Shown: piece after piece, positions 16,911 to 25,230 of the stretch
Position numbering within the stretch: the stretch's first letter is position 1
Layout of the letters: each line of letters opens with the position of its first letter
Assembly (NCBI GenBank): GCA_027490665.1
Contig: JAIXXP010000129.1
Location: forward strand, 1 to 64,000
Source: Cryomorphaceae bacterium
Lineage (GTDB): Bacteria; Bacteroidota; Bacteroidia; Flavobacteriales_D; Crocinitomicaceae
DNA: 64,000 nt
Reading direction: 5' to 3'
Position numbers and translations under genes: made by a program
The notes under the pieces: generated by a model
Seen by the model: only the letters and a program-made list of their open reading frames with translations
Told to the model about the DNA's origin: nothing
The model's database searches: none

Positions 16911-17651
16911 ATGAACATCCTTGTTTGTATATCCAAAGCGCCAGACACAACGTCCAAAATTGCTTTCACCAACGGCGATACCCAATTTGACGAAAACGGC
17001 GTTCAATATATTGTTAACCCCTATGACGAATGGTACGCGTTGGTTCGTGCCCTTGAGCTCAAAGAAGCACAAGGTGGCAACGTTACTATCATTACCGTCG
17101 GAACAGCCTCCGATGACGCCGTTATCCGCAAAGCACTCGCTATCGGAGCCGACGACGCCGTACGCATAGACGCTGCTGCAACCGACGCCTACTTTACTGC
17201 CATGCAAATTGCTGAGTACGCCAAAGGCAAAGGTTTTGACCTCATCCTGACCGGTAAAGAAACCATCGACTACAACGGTTCTCAGGTTGCGGGCATGATT
17301 GCCGAAGCCCTTGAACTACCATATATTTCTATCGCTACTAAACTAGATGCAAACGGCAGCACCATCAGCTGCGAGCGCGAAATCGTTGGTGGTGTGCAAG
17401 AAGTTGAAGTCCAAGCGCCGGCGGTCATTAGTTGTGCCAAAGGAATGGCTGAGCAACGTATTCCGAACATGCGCGGCATTATGGCGGCACGTACCAAACC
17501 ACTCAATGTAGTGGCTCCTGCAGCGCTAGAAGCACTTACAACATACAGCAGCTACAGCATGCCTGCAGCAAAGTCTTCAGTTAAACTCATCGATCCAAAC
17601 AACCTCGACGAACTCGTTGCGCTTTTACACAACGAAGCCAAAGTCATTTAA
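16911..17651 (+). CDS. etfB: Electron transfer flavoprotein, beta subunit
   Basis: 246 residues from ATG 16911; a longer frame opening at 16869 overlaps menA and is not supported. MNILVCISKAPDTT opens the ETF nucleotide-binding fold. ALAIGADDAVRID, LILTGKETIDYNGSQVAGMIAEAL and GMAEQRIPNMRGIMAARTKPL are conserved EtfB segments, the last being the recognition loop for partner dehydrogenases. With EtfA it carries electrons from acyl-CoA and related dehydrogenases to ETF:quinone oxidoreductase. The pair is transcribed together, 11 nt apart. Confidence 0.95.
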   Translation: MNILVCISKAPDTTSKIAFTNGDTQFDENGVQYIVNPYDEWYALVRALELKEAQGGNVTIITVGTASDDAVIRKALAIGADDAVRIDAAATDAYFTAMQIAEYAKGKGFDLILTGKETIDYNGSQVAGMIAEALELPYISIATKLDANGSTISCEREIVGGVQEVEVQAPAVISCAKGMAEQRIPNMRGIMAARTKPLNVVAPAALEALTTYSSYSMPAAKSSVKLIDPNNLDELVALLHNEAKVI

Positions 17652-17662
17652 GCTTAACACCC

Positions 17663-18604
17663 ATGAATCTCGTATACATCAATTCAGCAAATGGTTTGTC
17701 CAAAGCAGCTTTGGAAACCGTCACTTACGCTAAAAAATTAGGAGCTGAGGTAGCCGTTGTCACCAACGGAAACGCAAGTGCCGACCAACTCGCTAGCCTT
17801 GGTGCTTATGGTGCAACAACCGTTCTTCAAGATAGCTCCGTAGATGGCCAAGACCCAAGCCAACTCGTGAAAATGGTCGCTGCTGCTGCTCAAAAAGTGG
17901 GCGCCAGCACCATTATTTTCTCTCATGACCTCATCGGTAAAGCCGTTGCGCCTCGCCTTTCGGTTCGCCTCAAAGCAGGTCTTGTGGCTGGTGCAGTTGC
18001 GCTTCCCGAAGCCAATGGCAGTATCAAAGTCAATGTGTTTTCTGGAAAAGCTTTCGGTTATGTAAGCGTCAATAGCAGCACGCGCATCATTTCCCTTTTG
18101 CCAAACAGCATTCAGCCAGAACAAAATGGCTCAAACTGCGGTGTCGAAGCCTTTGATAGCCAAGCAGGCAATAGCGCCATTACTGTCAAAGCCACCAAAA
18201 AACCAGAAGGCGCAATTCCTCTTCCGGAGGCCGAACTCGTGGTTTCTGCGGGCCGCGGGCTCAAAGGACCTGAAAACTGGGGTATGGTTGAAGATTTAGC
18301 CACTGCCCTTGGCGCAGCCACCGCTTGTTCACGTCCAGTTGCCGACATCGGATGGCGCCCTCACCATGAACACGTGGGGCAAACCGGAGTTGCCATCCGT
18401 CCGAACCTCTACATTGCTGCCGGTATTTCAGGTGCTATACAACACCTTGCTGGCGTCAACGGATCCAAAGTTATTGTTGTCATCAATACCGATGCCGAAG
18501 CACCTTTCTTTAAAGCTGCCGACTACGGTATTGTTGGCGATGCATTTGAAGTGTTGCCACGCTTTACCGAAGCCGTTAAGCGCTTCAAAGCTGCGCAACA
18601 TTAA
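17663..18604 (+). CDS. etfA: Electron transfer flavoprotein, alpha subunit
   Basis: 313 residues. The C-terminal FAD-binding half is well conserved: VVSAGRGLKGPENWGMVEDLA, CSRPVADIGWRPHHEHVGQTG, LYIAAGISGAIQHLAGVNGSKVIVVINTD and APFFKAADYGIVGDAFEVLP. The N-terminal half forms the heterodimer with EtfB. It binds the FAD through which electrons pass from dehydrogenases to the quinone pool. Located 11 nt after etfB and 27 nt before the bifunctional nuclease gene. Confidence 0.95.
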   Translation: MNLVYINSANGLSKAALETVTYAKKLGAEVAVVTNGNASADQLASLGAYGATTVLQDSSVDGQDPSQLVKMVAAAAQKVGASTIIFSHDLIGKAVAPRLSVRLKAGLVAGAVALPEANGSIKVNVFSGKAFGYVSVNSSTRIISLLPNSIQPEQNGSNCGVEAFDSQAGNSAITVKATKKPEGAIPLPEAELVVSAGRGLKGPENWGMVEDLATALGAATACSRPVADIGWRPHHEHVGQTGVAIRPNLYIAAGISGAIQHLAGVNGSKVIVVINTDAEAPFFKAADYGIVGDAFEVLPRFTEAVKRFKAAQH

Positions 18605-18631
18605 CCTTCAATGAACGTATAAGCCCCCCGA

Positions 18632-19231
18632 ATGCAGAAGACACGCCTCGAAATTACGGGTATAGAACCCAGCCATATTCAATCTGGCTCCTATGTGCTT
18701 ACCCTAAAAGAAATTGACGGGCAACGCAAACTTCCCATAGTTATTGGCGGTTATGAAGCGCAATCTATAGCAGTAGAGCTCGAAAAAATGAAGCCTTCTA
18801 GGCCCCTCACCCACGATCTCTTCCGCTCTTTCAGCTTGGCTTTTGCTGTCGAAATCAAAGAAATTCTCATTTATAAGTTCAAGGAAGGCGTGTTCTTTTC
18901 CAAACTTATTTGCATAAAAGACGGCGTAATTACCGAAATAGATTCTCGCACCTCTGACGCCATTGCCATTGGTGTTCGTTTCAATGCCAAAATATATACG
19001 CTCAATAGTATTCTTGACGAAGTAAGTGGTTTTTCATCCAGCGACATGAACGAGCCTTATGATTTTGACGATGAAAATGATATCTTTGACCAAGACGAGC
19101 ATGCACCAAACGAATGGGATATCTACGCAACTGAAGAGCTAGAACACCAACTGACTGAGGCACTCGACAACGAAGATTACGAACTAGCCTCAAAAATTCG
19201 CGATGAACTTAACCGCCGCCATCAAAACTAG
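18632..19231 (+). CDS. Bifunctional nuclease (BFN) domain protein with C-terminal UVR motif
   Basis: 199 residues. Residues 1-135 form the BFN/DUF151 domain (LTLKEIDGQRKLPIVIGGYEAQSIAVELE, SRTSDAIAIGVRFNAKIY). An acidic linker follows (DFDDENDIFDQDEHAP), and a C-terminal UVR-like helical hairpin (LEHQLTEALDNEDYELASKIRDEL) of the kind seen in UvrB/UvrC. BFN proteins were named from plant enzymes with RNase and DNase activity; the bacterial role is uncertain. The gene is a regular companion of etfBA in Bacteroidota. Its last 29 nt overlap the transporter gene. Confidence 0.88.
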   Translation: MQKTRLEITGIEPSHIQSGSYVLTLKEIDGQRKLPIVIGGYEAQSIAVELEKMKPSRPLTHDLFRSFSLAFAVEIKEILIYKFKEGVFFSKLICIKDGVITEIDSRTSDAIAIGVRFNAKIYTLNSILDEVSGFSSSDMNEPYDFDDENDIFDQDEHAPNEWDIYATEELEHQLTEALDNEDYELASKIRDELNRRHQN

Positions 19232-20474
19232 ATTAACCCTTCTCAGTTTTTTACAATTTTTTGTCTGGGGAGCCTGGCTCACTACAATCGGTACCTACTG
19301 CATCGAAGGTAAAGGCTGGAGTTTTCCTCAATTTGGAGCCATCTTTTCAACCTTAGCTCTTTCTTCTATCCTGATGCCCTCCATCATTGGTATAATTGCC
19401 GACAAATGGATGCGTGCCGAAAGACTCTACGGCATCTTACACCTCACTTATGCGGGGTTTATGTTGCTCATTCCAAACTTGGCTTCCTTACATGCAAGTT
19501 TTCCATTTCTTCAACAAATGAAGGAGTATGAACTCCTTTATTGGGTTGTTTTTGGAGGCATGCTCGCCTATATGCCAACTATATCGCTTTCCAACTCTGT
19601 ATCTTACCGCATCTTGAAAATGAACAATTTAGAGGTGCAAAAAGACTTTCCCAAGATCCGTGTGTGGGGTACCATTGGATTTATTGCCGCCATGTGGTTC
19701 ACCAACCTGAGCGGAAGCAAAGCCAATGCCGATCAGTTTTATATTGCCGGAGCAGGCGCTTTGTTGCTTGGTATATACGGCTTTACACTTCCCGCTTGTC
19801 TGCCAGAAGGTAAAAATTCTGAAAAAAAGTCCTTGGCTTCTCAACTAGGCCTAGACGCTTTCAAGCTTTTTGAAGACTACCGCATGGCCTTGTTTTTCAT
19901 TTTTTCTATTCTTCTTGGTGCTGCGCTGCAACTTTCAAACATGTATGGCGATGCTTACCTGAGTAGCTTTACAAAAGGTTCACTTGTAGAGAAATATTCA
20001 ACTATTATCTACTCCATTTCACAAGTTTCAGAAACTATTTTCATTTTAACTATTCCTTTTTTCTTGAAACGCTTTGGCATCAAAAAAGTCATCCTATTTG
20101 CCCTCATTGCATGGGTGTTGCGCTATGGTTTTTTTGCCTATGGTAGCTCAGATTTTGGTGTGCTACTCATTGTGATGAGTTGCATTGTCTATGGAATGGC
20201 TTTCGATTTCTTCCTAATTTCAGGGTCGATGTTTGTCGAAAATAACACAGACAGCAGTATACGAGCAAGTGCTCAAGGCTTGTTCATCATGATGACCAAC
20301 GGTATCGGGGCGTTTATCGGAACAAAAGCCAGTAGTGCACTCATAAATGCATACTTTATTTTACCTAACGGCAACAAAGATTGGCAAGGTGCTTGGTTGC
20401 TCTTTGCAGCCTATTCTTTGGTGGTAGCCATTCTCTTTATGCTGTTCTTCAAAGAAAAACCGCAGGAGTCTTAG
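19203..20474 (+). CDS. Nucleoside permease, NupG-type MFS transporter
   Basis: 423 residues with about twelve hydrophobic segments. RLTLLSFLQFFVWGAWLTTIGTY is the signature opening of the nucleoside:H+ symporter family. FPKIRVWGTIGFIAAMW and SAQGLFIMMTNGIGAFIGT are further conserved loops. It should import nucleosides across the inner membrane with protons. The ATG at 19203 lies inside the upstream gene (29-nt overlap). The next usable start would remove part of the first membrane helix, so I keep it. The 3' end faces the response-regulator gene with a weak shared dyad (20481-20495). Confidence 0.88.
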   Translation: MNLTAAIKTRLTLLSFLQFFVWGAWLTTIGTYCIEGKGWSFPQFGAIFSTLALSSILMPSIIGIIADKWMRAERLYGILHLTYAGFMLLIPNLASLHASFPFLQQMKEYELLYWVVFGGMLAYMPTISLSNSVSYRILKMNNLEVQKDFPKIRVWGTIGFIAAMWFTNLSGSKANADQFYIAGAGALLLGIYGFTLPACLPEGKNSEKKSLASQLGLDAFKLFEDYRMALFFIFSILLGAALQLSNMYGDAYLSSFTKGSLVEKYSTIIYSISQVSETIFILTIPFFLKRFGIKKVILFALIAWVLRYGFFAYGSSDFGVLLIVMSCIVYGMAFDFFLISGSMFVENNTDSSIRASAQGLFIMMTNGIGAFIGTKASSALINAYFILPNGNKDWQGAWLLFAAYSLVVAILFMLFFKEKPQES

Positions 20475-20486
20475 ATTTTGAGGGAT

Positions 20487-21173
20487 TTAAGCCCTAGAAA
20501 ACTTGTATCCGACCCCGCGAATCGAATGAAAAAATACTGGGTTTTTTGGATCTGGTTCAAATAACTTTCTGAAACTCAAAATATAGTTGTCTATGGTTCG
20601 AGACGTAGGAATTTGCTCAGAACCCCATAGACGGTCGAGGATTTCATTGCGAGAAATAACCTTTCCCTCTTTCTCAATGAAAAGCTCGAGCAATTGAACC
20701 TCTCTTTTGGTAAAGGTATGGAGCAAATTTCCTTCCTTATTTCTGACCTCAAAAGTGGTAAAATTGACCTGTAGCTCACCAAACATATACGTGCTAGATT
20801 GTTCATTTTGGACAGATCCGTTGATCAAGATTTGAACTTTCAATAAGAGCTCTTCTAAGTCAAAGGGTTTGACTAAATAATCGTTTGCGCCAAGCTTCAG
20901 GCCAGCAACCCGGTCTGCGGTGGTGCCTTTAGCAGATAAAAAAAGAATTGGAACAGTTGAATGTTTGCGTATTTCCTTGCATAGATCAAAACCAGAAACA
21001 TGTGGAAGCATGACGTCCAAAACGACTAAATCAAAATGAATTGGGCCCGAAAAGAGCTGATTGGCTACAGCTCCATCGGCATAAGATTCAACTGTATAGC
21101 CTTCCAATTCTAAATTAAGAGCAATCATGTCGCGGAGGCTTTGCTCGTCCTCAACTAAACAAATTCTGTGCAT
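20487..21173 (-). CDS. OmpR/PhoB-family response regulator, orphan
   Basis: 228 residues. The receiver domain has the acidic pair in CLVEDE, phospho-acceptor Asp53 in LVVLDVMLPHVSG, and KPFDLEEL with the conserved Lys. The C-terminal winged helix (residues 128-228) ends in SRTIDNYILSFRKLFEPDPKNPVFFHSIRGVGYKF, the OmpR recognition-helix and wing pattern. It should bind direct DNA repeats when phosphorylated. No histidine kinase lies beside it; neighbours are a nucleoside transporter (convergent) and a secreted protease (divergent, 55 bp between starts). The protease could be a target, but no site is obvious. Confidence 0.92.
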   Translation of the reverse strand: MHRICLVEDEQSLRDMIALNLELEGYTVESYADGAVANQLFSGPIHFDLVVLDVMLPHVSGFDLCKEIRKHSTVPILFLSAKGTTADRVAGLKLGANDYLVKPFDLEELLLKVQILINGSVQNEQSSTYMFGELQVNFTTFEVRNKEGNLLHTFTKREVQLLELFIEKEGKVISRNEILDRLWGSEQIPTSRTIDNYILSFRKLFEPDPKNPVFFHSIRGVGYKFSRA

Positions 21174-21193
21174 GGTTTTTACCTAGAAAATAT

Positions 21194-21201
21194 TATTTTT
21201 G
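21194..21201 (+). promoter_or_regulatory. -7 box of the secreted protease gene
   Basis: TATTTTTG, a perfect TAnnTTTG, 27 nt before the ATG at 21229. No TTG is found at the expected -33 distance, which would fit a promoter helped by an activator. Confidence 0.5.
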
Positions 21202-21228
21202 ATGAAATTACTATAAACTCATCAAACT

Positions 21229-23643
21229 ATGAATAAAATTCTACGCTACGGGCTTCTCTTTTTAGGCCTTCAGTTGGGAGTTTGGGCACAACAATCACTT
21301 GCCCACACCACTAAACTCGAGCTCAGCAAAGACATCCCAACTATGTCTTTACAAACACCCGACCTATCAGTACTTGCTGCTGAAGATGAGATCCGCGACA
21401 AACAAGGTGTGCTTTACCGCATCGGTGTTGCTATTCCTACGCACCTCACCCCACAAAATGCAGGTTACTGGACTACCAACGCAGATGGTAGCCGCAAATG
21501 GCAAATTGTCATTTCAGCACCAGGTGCAGAAGCCATCAGCTACCTATTTGAAAAGTTTGTTTTGTACGGTGGTAGCACCTTGCGCATTCAAAATCTAGGT
21601 GGTCAGGATGTACATCCAATACTCACCAGCAATGACGTAGAGTCTCATCAAATGCAAAATGCCGCGCTTTGTGGTGGCGCAACTCACGTACTTACACTCA
21701 CCGAGCCAGCTTATACAACCCCTTCCGAGATTTACATCGATCGCATCATGTACAACTACCGCTCTACTGGGTTTCAAACTGAAGAAAAAATCAATGAGTC
21801 TGACCCTTGCGAGGTAAATGTCAATTGTTCTCCTGTTGGCGACCCATGGCAAGATGAAAAGCGCGGTGTGGCACGTATTTATGTAGTTGAAGGCGCTCAG
21901 GCTGGTTGGTGTTCCGGATCCTTGATCAACAACACGGCTCAAGATTGTAAGCCTTATTTCTTGACGGCTCTACACTGCGGTGTGAACGCAACAACCGCTA
22001 ATATGAACCAATGGAAATTCTATTTCCGCTACGAGGCTGCTGCCTGTACTAACCCTACTGCAGTCGGTACACTCGCCAATAATTTTGTAACCGGTTGTTT
22101 GCGCATTGCAGATGCAGCAGATGGCGGCGGTAACTCAGGTTCTGACTTCCTTTTGGTAAAACTTGGAAACGCCAACAATGAAAACACCGTTATCAATAAC
22201 CTTAAATCTGCGAACTTCAATGCCTATTGGAACGGTTGGAATGCAAGCCCTACCCCAACAACTGGCGGAGTGAGTATCCACCACCCTGCTGGCGACATCA
22301 AAAAAATCTCCACTTTTTCTGGCAATACGATTTCTACGCAATGGGGCTCGGCTACAGGTTCACATTGGCGCGTAACCTGGACGGCTAATGCCAACGGACA
22401 CGGTGTTACCGAAGGTGGTTCGTCAGGTTCACCATTATTTGACGCGGCTAACGGCAATATCATTGGTACACTCACAGGTGGTGGTTCTTATTGCACAGCC
22501 TTGAACGCACCGGATCAGTACGGCAAAATGGCCTTTCACTGGACCAACAACGGCACAATTGCTGCAGAACAACTCAAGCCTTGGCTTGATCCTGCCAACC
22601 TCAATGTATTGGTTTTTGGAGGTTCTTCCGACCCATGCACCCCAACTACACCTGTTGCTCCTACGGCTAACTTTACTGCGAGCGCTACATCCGTTACGCC
22701 AGGCACAACTGTTAGTTTCACGGATTTATCGACAGGCTTGCCAACGTCTTGGGCGTGGTCAGTAACCCCAGCCACAGGTTGGAGCTACGCTGGTGGTACT
22801 TCTGCAAGCACCCAAAATCCGCAAATCACATTCAATACTGTTGGGCAATATACGGTCAGCCTTACCGCCACAAATGCACAAGGATCTGATGTAGAAACAA
22901 AAAACAACTATATCGTTGTAGCCCAAGTCACAGGACCTTGTACGGCGAGCGCAGTTTGCGACGAGTACATTAACACTGTTAGCTTCAATACCATTAACAA
23001 TACTTCTGCTTGCGGCAACAATGGTTATACTGACTTCACAGGTACAAGTACTTCTGTGGCGCAAGGAACAACCCACACCCTCACAATTACACCTGCAATT
23101 GTCAACAACACACAAGCTTCTGCCTACACCAACGATGAAATCGCTGCTTGGATTGACTTCAATAACGACTTCGATTTCAACGACGCAGGTGAGCAAGTTG
23201 CTTATGTTTTAGTAGCTACTGGCTGGACTAACACCTTCAATGTTACAATTCCCTTAGCATCTTACACAGGCACGGTGCGCATGCGCGTTCGTATTTCTTA
23301 CCAACCAGACGGCGCAATTAACCCTTGTGGTCCTGCATCATATGGTGAAACTGAAGACTACAGCATCAACATTACATCTGGTGCTGGCATCAACGAAAAT
23401 CCGTTGTCTCAGGTTCAGGTGTACCCGAACCCAGCCAATGAGGTATTATTTGTAGATTTAAAAGACCTCGAAAACGTGAGTAACATTGCTATTCTCGATA
23501 TCAACGGCAAGCAAATTCAAGAATTGAATAAAATTCAAAACGGAATCAATAGCTTCCATATTGGAGGCTTAAATGCAGGCGTCTATCAAGTGAGAATTGT
23601 TCAAAATGGATACCAATTCACGCAACGCGTGATCAAACTATAA
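21229..23643 (+). CDS. T9SS-exported Lys-C-like serine endopeptidase with PKD and GEVED domains
   Basis: 804 residues. A signal peptide and propeptide precede a trypsin-fold protease domain. The triad is His249 in FLTALHCG, Asp306 in GSDFLLVKL and Ser399 in GGSSGSPLFD. The length and the CSGSLIN start resemble lysyl endopeptidases such as Achromobacter protease I. A PKD domain follows (about residues 475-560), then a GEVED-type domain (AAWIDFNNDFDFNDAGEQ) and a C-terminal type A T9SS sorting domain (VQVYPNPANEVLFVDL to the end). It should be exported through SprA and anchored or released at the surface to digest protein. Monocistronic, with its own -7 box and a strong terminator. Confidence 0.9.
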   Translation: MNKILRYGLLFLGLQLGVWAQQSLAHTTKLELSKDIPTMSLQTPDLSVLAAEDEIRDKQGVLYRIGVAIPTHLTPQNAGYWTTNADGSRKWQIVISAPGAEAISYLFEKFVLYGGSTLRIQNLGGQDVHPILTSNDVESHQMQNAALCGGATHVLTLTEPAYTTPSEIYIDRIMYNYRSTGFQTEEKINESDPCEVNVNCSPVGDPWQDEKRGVARIYVVEGAQAGWCSGSLINNTAQDCKPYFLTALHCGVNATTANMNQWKFYFRYEAAACTNPTAVGTLANNFVTGCLRIADAADGGGNSGSDFLLVKLGNANNENTVINNLKSANFNAYWNGWNASPTPTTGGVSIHHPAGDIKKISTFSGNTISTQWGSATGSHWRVTWTANANGHGVTEGGSSGSPLFDAANGNIIGTLTGGGSYCTALNAPDQYGKMAFHWTNNGTIAAEQLKPWLDPANLNVLVFGGSSDPCTPTTPVAPTANFTASATSVTPGTTVSFTDLSTGLPTSWAWSVTPATGWSYAGGTSASTQNPQITFNTVGQYTVSLTATNAQGSDVETKNNYIVVAQVTGPCTASAVCDEYINTVSFNTINNTSACGNNGYTDFTGTSTSVAQGTTHTLTITPAIVNNTQASAYTNDEIAAWIDFNNDFDFNDAGEQVAYVLVATGWTNTFNVTIPLASYTGTVRMRVRISYQPDGAINPCGPASYGETEDYSINITSGAGINENPLSQVQVYPNPANEVLFVDLKDLENVSNIAILDINGKQIQELNKIQNGINSFHIGGLNAGVYQVRIVQNGYQFTQRVIKL

Positions 23644-23646
23644 GGA

Positions 23647-25107
23647 TTAAATCCCTTTTTGAAAATACAAAGCGGCTCGTTCTAAATGGGCCGCTTTTTT
23701 TTGTGGCAACATACGGTTCCAATTGGCAACCATTTGGGAAGTGCGCATATTTTTTCGCAACCTTTCCTGGTGTTTGTCGACAAAATTCCAAAACAACGCG
23801 TCAAACAAGACCGCACCTTCTGTGTCCATCTTTAGGCCTTGCTTTTTGAGGTAATTTGATCCAGAGAAATAGGGTTTGGTGGTCATTAAGCCGCCGTCGG
23901 CATATTGGCTCATACCGTAAACATTGGGCACCATGACCCAGTCATAAGCATCCATGAAATTGCTCATGAAAAAACGATATACCTCATCTGGATGCATTTC
24001 GGACAAGAAAAAGAAGTTCCCCAAAAGCATGAGGCGCTCGATATGATGGGCATAAGCGTGTTGCTCGATTTTTTGTGTGGTGTGTTGTAGAAAAGATACG
24101 TTTCTGATTTTTTCCCAATTGAGCTGGCTATGGTGTTGCATGGCGTTGGTGCAGCGTTGTTGTACGCCTACTCGCTCGTACACTGCGCGAATGAATTCTC
24201 TCCACCCGACAACTTGCCTTAAAAAGCCTTCTGCGCTTTCGATGGCGACCTTTCCTTCCCGATAATGCTTCAGAACTTCATCGATTACCTGCGGTGGTGT
24301 CAATAAGCCCACATTGAGCGCTGTCGAAAGATTGGAATGAAAAACATAGGGTGCTGCGGTGCTAAATGCATCTTGATAAGGCCCAAACAAGCTCAGGTTG
24401 TTTTGAACAAAAAAGTGCAGTGCTGCTTTAGCTTCTTCATGCGTAACTGGATAAAAAGAGAGGTCGGTATCGCCTGAGTTGGAAGGAAATTCTGTTGTAA
24501 TTGCCCTTTCAGCGGTTTTGGACCACTCGCTTTGATAGCTAGGGAAATTAGGTAAAGCCAGCCCTTTGGGTAAAGCCTTGCGGTTATCGGTATCAAAACT
24601 CCAACGCCCGCCTGTTGGCTGGCCATCGTCTTCCAATAAAATCCCTAAACGCAGGCGTTGCTTTTTGTAGAAATCGGCCAAAAAAAAGCGCTGTGTTTGT
24701 TTACCAAGCAACAAATCGTTGTCGCTTTGTGAATTAAGAAAGGAAGGGTTGTCATGCCAGATGAGTTCGAGATCATATTGCTGGGCAAAACGCCGTATTC
24801 TTCTCTCTAAGAGATAATCTGTGGGGTCAACGATATGAACTTGACTTGCACATTGCTGCAATTCTTGAAAAACATGGCTTAACTGCGCGTCCTGATGTGT
24901 GAAATACCGGACTTCCTTGTTATTAGTCCGCAATTTTTCTGCGTAGTAATTCATAGAAGCCCGATGAAACGCGAGCTTTTTGCGATGAAAAGGAAGTTGC
25001 AGAAAGAACAAATCATCTTCGATGAACCAGAAGGTTGAAACTGCTGCAAACGCAGGATGCTGCTCGAAAAGCTGCTGAGGAAAAACCAAGCAAATGGGTG
25101 TAGGCAT
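23647..25107 (-). CDS. Cryptochrome/photolyase family protein of the FeS-BCP branch without Fe-S cysteines
   Basis: 486 residues. The N-terminal alpha/beta antenna domain (CLVFPQQLFEQHP) and C-terminal FAD domain follow the bacterial cryptochrome/(6-4) photolyase group: GWREFIRAVYE, AYAHHIERLMLLGNFFFLSE, PNVYGMSQYADGGLMTTKPYFSGSNYLKK. That family normally has four Cys holding a 4Fe-4S cluster. Here the whole protein has only Cys6, Cys86 and Cys319. The usual YCxxC block after SGxYI is missing and the ACPF site reads GAVLFDALFW (residues 431-440). It probably still binds FAD and may repair (6-4) photoproducts or sense light. On the minus strand a CATATTTG box (25129-25122) lies 14 nt before the ATG. 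Confidence 0.87.
   Translation of the reverse strand: MPTPICLVFPQQLFEQHPAFAAVSTFWFIEDDLFFLQLPFHRKKLAFHRASMNYYAEKLRTNNKEVRYFTHQDAQLSHVFQELQQCASQVHIVDPTDYLLERRIRRFAQQYDLELIWHDNPSFLNSQSDNDLLLGKQTQRFFLADFYKKQRLRLGILLEDDGQPTGGRWSFDTDNRKALPKGLALPNFPSYQSEWSKTAERAITTEFPSNSGDTDLSFYPVTHEEAKAALHFFVQNNLSLFGPYQDAFSTAAPYVFHSNLSTALNVGLLTPPQVIDEVLKHYREGKVAIESAEGFLRQVVGWREFIRAVYERVGVQQRCTNAMQHHSQLNWEKIRNVSFLQHTTQKIEQHAYAHHIERLMLLGNFFFLSEMHPDEVYRFFMSNFMDAYDWVMVPNVYGMSQYADGGLMTTKPYFSGSNYLKKQGLKMDTEGAVLFDALFWNFVDKHQERLRKNMRTSQMVANWNRMLPQKKAAHLERAALYFQKGI
23669..23702 (+). terminator. Intrinsic terminator of the protease gene, inside the antisense photolyase gene
   Basis: AAAGCGGC (23669-23676) pairs perfectly with GCCGCTTT (23690-23697), followed by a run of eight T to 23702. 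It lies 25 bp after the protease stop and encodes, on the other strand, the last codons of the photolyase (Lys-Ala-Ala to Arg-Ala-Ala-Leu). Confidence 0.8.
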
Positions 25108-25202
25108 ATAAGACTAACAGCCAAATATGGGCTTTGTTCTACGCCTTAATTCTGACTTCATACATACCTCATCAAAAGCTAACATTTCGCACAAACTCTG
25201 TG

Positions 25203-25210
25203 TAAATTTG
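25203..25210 (+). promoter_or_regulatory. -7 box of sucA-sucB
   Basis: TAAATTTG, perfect TAnnTTTG, 20 nt before the sucA ATG at 25231. This also argues against the in-frame GTG at 25213 as start, since that codon would lie at the transcription start. Confidence 0.55.
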
Positions 25211-25230
25211 TCGTGTATTTAAAAGCTACC

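Noticed and set aside
20481-20495. AGGG/CCCT dyad between the transporter and regulator genes as a bidirectional terminator
   Set aside because: Only a 4-bp stem and no T-tract on either strand.
22759-23196. 145-codon minus-strand open frame inside the protease gene
   Set aside because: Antisense to a protein with clear domains, Cys-rich and Val-rich composition typical of a shadow frame, no promoter or signal.
25213-25230. GTG start for SucA
   Set aside because: Six residues unlike other E1 proteins, and the codon would coincide with the predicted transcription start.
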